The translations under genes and the position numbers were made by a program. Of a stretch of 18,404 bases of DNA, positions 13,344 through 18,404 are shown piece by piece. The DNA is taken from assembly GCA_964630615.1 (NCBI GenBank), contig CAZVVG010000012.1:1-18404 (forward strand), read 5' to 3'. The notes under the pieces are model-generated. The model was given only the letters and a program-made list of their open reading frames with translations, made no database searches and had not been told where the DNA came from. Each line of letters starts with the position of its first letter. The first letter of the stretch is position 1. Source of the stretch: CAZVVG01 sp964630615 (GTDB lineage Bacteria; Patescibacteriota; Minisyncoccia; Moranbacterales; UBA2206).

Positions 13344-13416
13344 TGGACCTAAGGAGGCTCGAACTCCTGACCTCCTCCATGCCATGGAGGCGCTCTACCA
13401 ACTAAGCTATAGGCCC
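13344..13416 (-). tRNA. tRNA-Ala(GGC)
   Basis: Minus strand: acceptor GGGCCTA / TAGGTCC with one G-U pair, D-arm GCTTAGTTGGTAGAGC, anticodon stem CCTCC/GGAGG with loop ATGGCAT giving GGC, T-arm AGGAG TTCGAGC CTCCT, discriminator A; CCA is not encoded (CAA follows). The G-U pair is at 3-70, the usual alanine identity element. Confidence 0.95.
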
Positions 13417-13432
13417 AAGCTTTTACTCATTA

Positions 13433-13460
13433 ATAATAGCAACTATAATTTTACGGTCAA
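13433..13460 (-). promoter_or_regulatory. Promoter of the tRNA-Ala / tRNA-Arg / cca unit
   Basis: Minus strand: TTGACC (13460-13455), 16-nt spacer, TATTAT (13438-13433), about 17 nt before tRNA-Ala. It overlaps the upstream region of the divergent membrane-protein gene. Confidence 0.65.
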
Positions 13461-13482
13461 TGATTAATCGTGGAAAATAGGT

Positions 13483-13488
13483 TATAAT
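13483..13488 (+). promoter_or_regulatory. -10 element of the O-antigen-ligase-like gene, implying a leaderless mRNA
   Basis: A consensus TATAAT ends 6 nt before ATG 13495, so the expected start of transcription is at or next to the A of the start codon. No good -35 is visible at 16-18 nt. Confidence 0.5.
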
Positions 13489-13494
13489 TAATCT

Positions 13495-15033
13495 ATGCAG
13501 GGAATTAAATATTTTTGGCAGGATTTTAAAACCCAACCGGAAATCTGGTTTTTTTATGGCTTTTTGCTAACGGCAACTTTAACCCTTAGAAAGGTGCTTC
13601 TCTTTTTTCCCCTTCAAGGCGAATTCAATGAATATTCTAGTCTTTACCTTTATTTATCGGATATCTTTTTATTATTAACTCTAGGGGCAGGCTTTTTAAC
13701 TATATTAAAAAACAAAATTAATATTTTGTCAATATATAATAATGTTCCACGTGGAACAAAGTTTTATTTATTTGCTCTTCCCTTTATTCTTATGCTTTGG
13801 TCCGCTTTTTCTGTTTTTTGGGCAGACAATAAAATTGTTTCCATTTTTAGAATGGTTAAATTGCTTGAGTTTTTTTCCTTGTACTTATTTATAGTCTTTA
13901 GATTTTTCTACTGGGAGGTAAATAATTTACAGGCTAAAATTGAGAAAAATTGTTCCACGTGGAACATAAATAGTGGAAACGGTAAAATGATTCTAAAAGC
14001 AGTTTTTTTATTAATAGTGTTTATTGGTTTAATTCAAGCCATTATCGGGATATTTCAATTTTTCACCCAATTCTCTCTTGGTTTATTTTGGCTTAAAGAA
14101 AGCCTTATAGGAAAAGATATACCCGGGGTAGCTAAGATTATTTTGGATGGAGAAAAATACATCAGAGCTTATGGACTATTTCCACATCCCAACATTCTAG
14201 GAGGTTTTTTAATTTTTTCTATTTTTAATTTATTATTGTATAAAAAATTAAGCTTAGAGAATTTTTGGAATAAAAGCGGGGAACCAAAAAAAGAAACTCT
14301 CAGTCTCTCTCATATTTTTTCTAAAGGTGTTGATGCCAACAATGTTTTTAGGCTTGTTTTAGTCATCCAACTTTTTGCCCTAATTTTAACCTTCTCAAAA
14401 TCGGCCTTAATAAGCCTAATATTAGTTTCTATTATTTTTAAGATTTACAATTGTTCCACGTGGAACATTGTTGGCAGAATAAAGTTAAACGCAAAATTGA
14501 TTGTTAAAGAAAAAGGGAAAAAAATATTGATGATTGTCTTAATCTTAATATTTATATTAATTTTGATAAAACCAAATTATCAATACTTTTTTGTTCAGAG
14601 TCTTAATGAAAGAAGTTTTTTTCTCAATGTTTCACGTGAAACAATAATCAATCATCCTTTTTTGGGAATTGGTCAAGGTCAATTTGTTATTGATATGAAT
14701 AATAATCACCTAAAAATTGAAAATTGGAAATTACAGCCAGTTCATAATGTATTTTTACTTATTTGGAGCGAATTAGGCTTAATCGGTCTTATGGTATTTA
14801 TAATTTTTTTGTTAAAAATTATTATAATTGTTTCACGTGGAACAAAAGGTAAATTTCCTTTATTAATAGGTAAAACATTTTCCTCCATTTTTATCGGGCT
14901 TTTATTTATAATGTTTTTCGATCATTACCCCTGGGATATCCAGCAGGGGAGTATCTTGCTTTGGATAACGCTGGGATTTTTAGTTGGTTCTGGAATTAGC
15001 GGAGATCAAAGGAGGTTAAGCTTGACAAAATAA
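13495..15033 (+). CDS. O-antigen ligase / polysaccharide polymerase-like membrane protein, host of five parS sites
   Basis: The 512-residue protein is very hydrophobic, with roughly ten or more membrane segments. It has hallmarks of the Wzy/WaaL-type family: HPNILGG (after RAYGLFP, about residue 228), FSKSA near a membrane helix, and the periplasmic NERSFF...INHPFLGIGQGQF and PVHNVFLLIWSELGLIG motifs (with the conserved PVHN histidine). It probably transfers or polymerises lipid-linked glycans at the outer face of the membrane; the substrate is unknown. Five 16-bp parS-like palindromes lie inside the gene, encoding NVPRGT, CSTWN twice, NVSRET and IVSRGT, mostly in loops between membrane segments. 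The gene stands alone between divergent tRNA-Ala and convergent gyrA. Confidence 0.85.
   Translation: MQGIKYFWQDFKTQPEIWFFYGFLLTATLTLRKVLLFFPLQGEFNEYSSLYLYLSDIFLLLTLGAGFLTILKNKINILSIYNNVPRGTKFYLFALPFILMLWSAFSVFWADNKIVSIFRMVKLLEFFSLYLFIVFRFFYWEVNNLQAKIEKNCSTWNINSGNGKMILKAVFLLIVFIGLIQAIIGIFQFFTQFSLGLFWLKESLIGKDIPGVAKIILDGEKYIRAYGLFPHPNILGGFLIFSIFNLLLYKKLSLENFWNKSGEPKKETLSLSHIFSKGVDANNVFRLVLVIQLFALILTFSKSALISLILVSIIFKIYNCSTWNIVGRIKLNAKLIVKEKGKKILMIVLILIFILILIKPNYQYFFVQSLNERSFFLNVSRETIINHPFLGIGQGQFVIDMNNNHLKIENWKLQPVHNVFLLIWSELGLIGLMVFIIFLLKIIIIVSRGTKGKFPLLIGKTFSSIFIGLLFIMFFDHYPWDIQQGSILLWITLGFLVGSGISGDQRRLSLTK
13743..13758. promoter_or_regulatory. parS: parS-like ParB-binding site 1
   Basis: TGTTCCACGTGGAACA, a perfect 16-bp palindrome. 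It differs from the classical parS consensus TGTTNCACGTGAAACA only at position 12. It begins at codon position 3 of the host gene. Confidence 0.85.
13951..13966. promoter_or_regulatory. parS: parS-like ParB-binding site 2
   Basis: TGTTCCACGTGGAACA, identical to site 1 but in a different codon phase (starts at codon position 1), so it encodes other residues. Confidence 0.85.
14452..14467. promoter_or_regulatory. parS: parS-like ParB-binding site 3
   Basis: TGTTCCACGTGGAACA, identical to sites 1 and 2, in the same codon phase as site 2. Confidence 0.85.
14628..14643. promoter_or_regulatory. parS: parS-like ParB-binding site 4 (perfect consensus)
   Basis: TGTTTCACGTGAAACA, an exact match to the classical chromosomal parS and a perfect palindrome. 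It starts at codon position 3 and lies in an otherwise family-conserved stretch just before NHPFLGIG. Confidence 0.9.
14829..14844. promoter_or_regulatory. parS: parS-like ParB-binding site 5
   Basis: TGTTTCACGTGGAACA, a hybrid of the half-sites of the other copies, matching the parS form known from actinobacteria (GTTTCACGTGGAAC). It starts at codon position 3. Confidence 0.87.
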
Positions 15034-15053
15034 TTAATATATTTTATAATATA

Positions 15054-15088
15054 AAAACTACCCATTATAAGGATAGTTTTATTTTTTA
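15054..15088. terminator. Bidirectional terminator between the ligase-like gene and gyrA
   Basis: AAAACTA (15054-15060) pairs with TAGTTTT (15074-15080), with CC/GG pairing inside. A T-rich tail follows on both strands (ATTTTTT on plus, TTTTTATATT on minus), fitting two convergent genes. Confidence 0.75.
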
Positions 15089-15114
15089 TTAAAAAGTAAT
15101 CGCGGGCGCAGTGG

Positions 15115-17547
15115 TTACAGTACAGTTACAGCGCTGACCTTGTCTCCAGATTGAGGTTTCATAACGCGCACGCCTTGAGTAGACCTTCCTAATTCAGAAA
15201 CGCTTTCTAAAGAAATACGAATAATTTGGCCCTTTTCGGAACTTAAAATTAAGTCGGTCTCTATCTCGTCAATATTGATAATATTACCGCCAACGACCTT
15301 TCCGGTTTTTGGTGTAACGTTGGCAGTCTTGATTCCACCTCCTCCGCGCTTTTGAATTTTGTAGTGTTTAAGTTCGGTTCTTTTTCCGAAACCGTTTTCC
15401 GTTATAACTAAAAGCTGGTTGCCTTTTTGATTTTTGAAAAAAACATCCATACCTACAACCTTGTCGTCCTTTTTTAATTTAATTCCGCGCACCCCAGAAG
15501 CAGACCGACCCATGGGACGCACATCCCTTTCTCTGAAGCGGATGGCTTTTCCTTCGGAAGTAGTGATAACGATTTCGTCACTGCCGGTAGTGGCTTCAAC
15601 CCAACGCAAAGCATCGCCCTTGGCTAATTTTATAGCCAGCAGTCCGGAGCGCCGCACGTTTTCAAATTCCTTCAAGGGACATTTTTTAACCGTGCCAGTC
15701 TCGGTGGTCATGAAAAAATATTTAAAATTATCATCTTGGTTGAAAGCAATAATGGCAGTAACACTTTCTTCGGTTGCTAATTGCAAAAAGTTAACAATTG
15801 ACTGTCCCTTGGCCACTCGGGAGGATTCCGGAATTTCATAAGCTTTTGTCTGAAAAACTTTCCCGGAGTTAGTAAAGAAAAGCAAGTTATCGTGAGTCAT
15901 AATGCCTAAAACTTTTTTGATGGCGTCTTCTTCTTTGGTGATGGCACCTAAAACTCCCTTGCCGCCGCGTTTTTGCACCCGGTAAACGGAGGGGTTCATT
16001 CTCTTAATATAGCCCCTTTCGGTGATTGTGATGATGGCTTCTTCATTGGGGATTAGGTCCTCTTGCTTGAATTCGCCGATGGCTGACTTGATAATTTTAG
16101 TTTTTCTTTCATCCCCAAATTTTTCTTTAACCCGTATAAGTTCGTTTTTTATTAAAGAATAAATTTTCTTTTCACTCTTGAGAATTGACTCCAACTCTTT
16201 TATAAGGTTTAATTTTTCTTTGAGTTCATCTTCAATTTTTTTCCTTTCCAAGCCAGCTAAGGTTTGGAGTTTCATTTCCAAAATCGCGGTCGCCTGTTTT
16301 TCGGAAAGTCGAAATTTCTTCATTAAATTAGAGTGGGCGATTTCCCGCGTTGCTGATTTCTTAATTGTCGCAATGATGGCGTCAATATGATCCAGGGCCT
16401 TTTTTAACCCTTCCAGAATATGGGCTCGTTCTCGGGCTCGGTCCAGGTCAAACTGGGTTCTGCGCTGGATGACAATTTTACGGTGAGCAACATAGTATTC
16501 CAAAATGGACTTTAAGTTCAGGACTTTTGGTTCCAGGCCGTCAACAAGCGCTAGCATATTAACGCCGAAATTTTTCTGAAGGTCGGTCAGGGTATAGAGC
16601 TTATTTAGCACTTTTTGGGGATAAGCGTCTTTTTTAAGCTCAATAACGATGCGCACTCCTTCCTTATCTGACTCATCGCGGATATCCCGAATTCCTAAAA
16701 TTTTTCCGTCTCGAACCAAGTTGGCCAAATTTTCAATAAAAGCTGCCTTATTCGTTGCGTAGGTCATTTCGGTGACAATAATTTGGAAAGATCCGGCCCT
16801 ATTTTCAATTATTTCCGCTTTCGCGCGAGTAATGATTTTACCGCGCCCGTCCCGATAGGCATCAAGAATATCCCTCTTGTTATAAATTATTCCGCCAGTG
16901 GGAAAATCCGGTCCGGGAATAACTTCCATTATTTTTTCTAATGGAACTTCGGGATCGTCAATTAGAAGACAAATTCCGTCAACGAGTTCTCTGAGATTAT
17001 GAGGTGGGATATTGGTAGCCATGCCAACGGCAATTCCCATGCTGCCGTTAAGAAGAAGCTGGGGGAGGTTAGAAGGTAAAACCGTTGGTTCTTTATGCTG
17101 ACCATCAAAGTTGGGAACAAAATTCACGGTGTTCTTTTCGATGTCAAAAAGCATTTCCTCAGCGATGGGGGAAAGTTTAGCTTCAGTATAGCGGTAAGCG
17201 GCCGCGCCGTCTCCATCCATGGAACCAAAATTTCCTTGGCCCTTGATTAGGGGGTAGCGTAAAGAAAAGTCTTGAGCCAGACGTACCATGGAATCATAAA
17301 CGGCGGCGTCACCGTGCGGATGATATTTCCCCAAAACTTCTCCAACGACCGTAGCGGATTTTCGGAACTTGGAATTAGCTCTGAGTCCGGTGTTCCACAT
17401 AGAAAAAAGAATCCGGCGGTGAACCGGCTTTAGTCCGTCGCGGACATCGGGAAGGGCGCGTGCAACAATGACGCTCATGGCGTAGTCTAGATAGGACTGT
17501 TGCACCTCTTCGGTGATCTCCTTGTTTTTAATTATACCAATATTCAT
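15115..17547 (-). CDS. gyrA: DNA gyrase subunit A
   Basis: GyrA is the breakage-reunion subunit of gyrase, which introduces negative supercoils. The N-terminal winged-helix and tower region (about 10-490) includes the catalytic tyrosine Y120 in AAAYRYTEAKL and the quinolone-determining segment GKYHPHGDAAVYD (73-85). The C-terminal beta-pinwheel (about 500-810) carries the GyrA box QKRGGKG (525-531), which separates gyrase from topoisomerase IV. A second, degenerate QKRGGGG lies in a later blade. Length 810 is slightly shorter than in E. coli, without the acidic tail. The residue aligning with E. coli Ser83 is Ala81. The ATG at 17547 has no Shine-Dalgarno sequence and is 37 nt after the upstream stop. 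Confidence 0.97.
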   Translation of the reverse strand: MNIGIIKNKEITEEVQQSYLDYAMSVIVARALPDVRDGLKPVHRRILFSMWNTGLRANSKFRKSATVVGEVLGKYHPHGDAAVYDSMVRLAQDFSLRYPLIKGQGNFGSMDGDGAAAYRYTEAKLSPIAEEMLFDIEKNTVNFVPNFDGQHKEPTVLPSNLPQLLLNGSMGIAVGMATNIPPHNLRELVDGICLLIDDPEVPLEKIMEVIPGPDFPTGGIIYNKRDILDAYRDGRGKIITRAKAEIIENRAGSFQIIVTEMTYATNKAAFIENLANLVRDGKILGIRDIRDESDKEGVRIVIELKKDAYPQKVLNKLYTLTDLQKNFGVNMLALVDGLEPKVLNLKSILEYYVAHRKIVIQRRTQFDLDRARERAHILEGLKKALDHIDAIIATIKKSATREIAHSNLMKKFRLSEKQATAILEMKLQTLAGLERKKIEDELKEKLNLIKELESILKSEKKIYSLIKNELIRVKEKFGDERKTKIIKSAIGEFKQEDLIPNEEAIITITERGYIKRMNPSVYRVQKRGGKGVLGAITKEEDAIKKVLGIMTHDNLLFFTNSGKVFQTKAYEIPESSRVAKGQSIVNFLQLATEESVTAIIAFNQDDNFKYFFMTTETGTVKKCPLKEFENVRRSGLLAIKLAKGDALRWVEATTGSDEIVITTSEGKAIRFRERDVRPMGRSASGVRGIKLKKDDKVVGMDVFFKNQKGNQLLVITENGFGKRTELKHYKIQKRGGGGIKTANVTPKTGKVVGGNIINIDEIETDLILSSEKGQIIRISLESVSELGRSTQGVRVMKPQSGDKVSAVTVL

Positions 17548-17584
17548 GCCGACTTAGTTAGGGCTTTAATTAAAGACTTTTAAG

Positions 17585-17875
17585 CTATTTAGTTGGAACC
17601 TCATCGGGAACTTGTTTCTTGGCTTCTTCTAACATTTCCTGAAACTGTTGTTGGTTTTCTTTCAAAGATTCTTTTTGGGACTTCCAGCTTTCTTGCAATT
17701 CCGGAGTGAGGATTCCTGCTTCCGGTGAGGGAGCCATGGCCTGGTTGGCCTTGAGGGACATGATCCAGATAAACAAAATAAAAACCATCGATATCGCCAC
17801 CATAACCCAAACATAACGCAGCCGGATATGCTCCGGTTTTTGGCGGATTTCTTCAATTTTTTCCAGCAAGCCCAT
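17585..17875 (-). CDS. Small single-pass membrane protein of unknown function
   Basis: The 96-residue protein has a charged N-terminus (GLLEKIEEIRQKPEHIRLRY), one membrane segment (about residues 21-42, YVWVMVAISMVFILFIWIMSL) and a Gln/Glu/Lys-rich tail with coiled-coil character (about 58-90). No catalytic motif is seen. The EEIRQKPEHIRLRY start followed by a membrane helix is a layout I recall from small conserved proteins of Patescibacteria. It starts one base after the stop of the upstream hydrolase gene, so they form an operon that continues into gyrA. It could be a membrane adaptor for its neighbour, but nothing proves that. Confidence 0.8.
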   Translation of the reverse strand: MGLLEKIEEIRQKPEHIRLRYVWVMVAISMVFILFIWIMSLKANQAMAPSPEAGILTPELQESWKSQKESLKENQQQFQEMLEEAKKQVPDEVPTK

Positions 17876-17876
17876 T

Positions 17877-18404
17877 TTAGTCCGGATTCATTATGATTAC
17901 CTCCATCATTTTATTCTCCAAATCCTTTTTCTTTAAATTAATTTTAGCGACTTTAGTCTTGGAACAATTTCCAATCTGATTACAGAATTTTTTTTCATTG
18001 TCAATATCTAAAGTAGAACCGCTAATTTTATAATGCATGGGAATAATTATCGCTGGCTCAATTTTTCGAACCAGGTCAATGGCTTTCTTATAATCCAGCG
18101 TGTATTTTCCCCCGATCGGAATCATCAGGATGTCAACGCTCCCCAAGCTTTCCATCTGCTTTTGATCCAAATCGGTTCCCAAGTCGCCCAGGTGGCAAAT
18201 TTTCATCTCCTCGGCCTCCAAAAGAAAAAGAGTGTTGGGATTTCTTTTCTCCGGATCATGAAAAGAGGGGATACCAACCAGTGAAACTCCCTTGAAAGAA
18301 TATTCTCCGGGAATGTCGATGACAAACGGTTCTCCTCTGAGCGATTGGACGTTGTCGTGATCATGATGATGATGGCTGACCAAAACCAAATCCGCCTGGC
18401 CTTG
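17877..18404 (-). CDS. Metallo-beta-lactamase-fold hydrolase (UPF0173/UlaG-like), 5' end outside the window
   Basis: The reading frame stays open to the window edge, so the N-terminus is missing; only about 175 residues are seen. The metal motif HHHHDHDN (HxHxDH form) opens the visible part, followed by GVSLVGIPSFHDPEKRNPNTLFLLE, ICHLGDLGTDL (conserved HLGD) and PAIIIPMHY with the late histidine. This order (HxHxDH, then HxGD, then PMHY) matches the small zinc-dependent hydrolases annotated as UPF0173 or UlaG-like. The substrate is unknown. It precedes the small membrane protein and gyrA, with one base between stop and next start. The TTG at 18389 is not needed as a start because coding continues upstream. 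Confidence 0.88.
   Translation of the reverse strand, partial: QGQADLVLVSHHHHDHDNVQSLRGEPFVIDIPGEYSFKGVSLVGIPSFHDPEKRNPNTLFLLEAEEMKICHLGDLGTDLDQKQMESLGSVDILMIPIGGKYTLDYKKAIDLVRKIEPAIIIPMHYKISGSTLDIDNEKKFCNQIGNCSKTKVAKINLKKKDLENKMMEVIIMNPD

Noticed and set aside
13417..13494. Replication origin in the AT-rich divergent spacer next to the parS gene
   Set aside because: No DnaA-box (TTATCCACA-like) cluster is visible in this spacer or in 15034-15114; only promoters and a terminator are supported.
13743..14844. The five palindromes as CRISPR repeats or transposon ends
   Set aside because: Spacing is irregular (176-501 bp), the intervening sequence is continuous coding sequence, and the match to parS is near exact.
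15434..15841. Long antisense open frame opposite gyrA
   Set aside because: It is a shadow of the gyrA reading frame with no recognisable protein features; the same applies to the antisense frames in infB, cca, rluD and the 402-residue gene.

Overview
The window looks like a chromosomal segment from an uncultivated bacterium of the Candidate Phyla Radiation (Patescibacteria, Parcubacteria-like). The reasons are an AT-rich composition, compact housekeeping genes (a 595-residue IF-2), a small conserved hypothetical protein of a kind I associate with these genomes, almost no Shine-Dalgarno sequences, and only TAA/TAG stops with no sign of UGA recoding. A desulfoferrodoxin suggests an anaerobic or microaerophilic life. 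A run of 10 Ns marks a scaffold join.

Layout. (1) 1-1000: 3' end of a tRNA-Ser, an ASCH-domain gene with a premature stop, and desulfoferrodoxin on the minus strand. (2) 1070-6882, plus strand: DUF4446 protein, infB, rbfA, a DHH phosphoesterase (NrnA type), endonuclease IV, a YfcE-type phosphoesterase and a family 4 uracil-DNA glycosylase. This block combines translation initiation and ribosome maturation with base-excision repair and small-RNA turnover, and it ends in an intrinsic terminator that overlaps the last codons. (3) 6930-9373, mostly minus strand: tRNA-Leu(TAA) and tRNA-Cys with a small hairpin-rich element at the tRNA-Leu 3' end, then two exported or membrane-anchored proteins, a 3D-domain protein with a strong promoter and palindromic operator and a 402-residue protein of unknown family. 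(4) 9497-13460, minus strand: a long tRNA-rich unit starting from a promoter upstream of tRNA-Ala and alternating tRNAs with genes: Ala, Arg, cca, Val, a 97-residue hypothetical, Leu(TAG), a RluD-family gene, rplS, Leu(GAG), a probable Val, Phe and Gly. Three protein starts lie only 5-15 nt after a tRNA 3' end. (5) 13495-15033, plus strand: an O-antigen-ligase-like membrane protein. (6) 15115-18404, minus strand: gyrA, a 96-residue membrane protein and the 3' part of a metallo-beta-lactamase-fold hydrolase.

The most striking hidden signal is inside the O-antigen-ligase-like gene. Five copies of a 16-bp palindrome matching the chromosomal ParB-binding site parS (TGTTTCACGTGAAACA and close variants) lie within 1.1 kb, in two different reading phases, so they are conserved as DNA and not as protein. 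I read this as a chromosomal centromere embedded in a coding gene next to gyrA. It implies a ParABS segregation system elsewhere in the genome and probably a nearby replication origin. No parB or dnaA is in the window.
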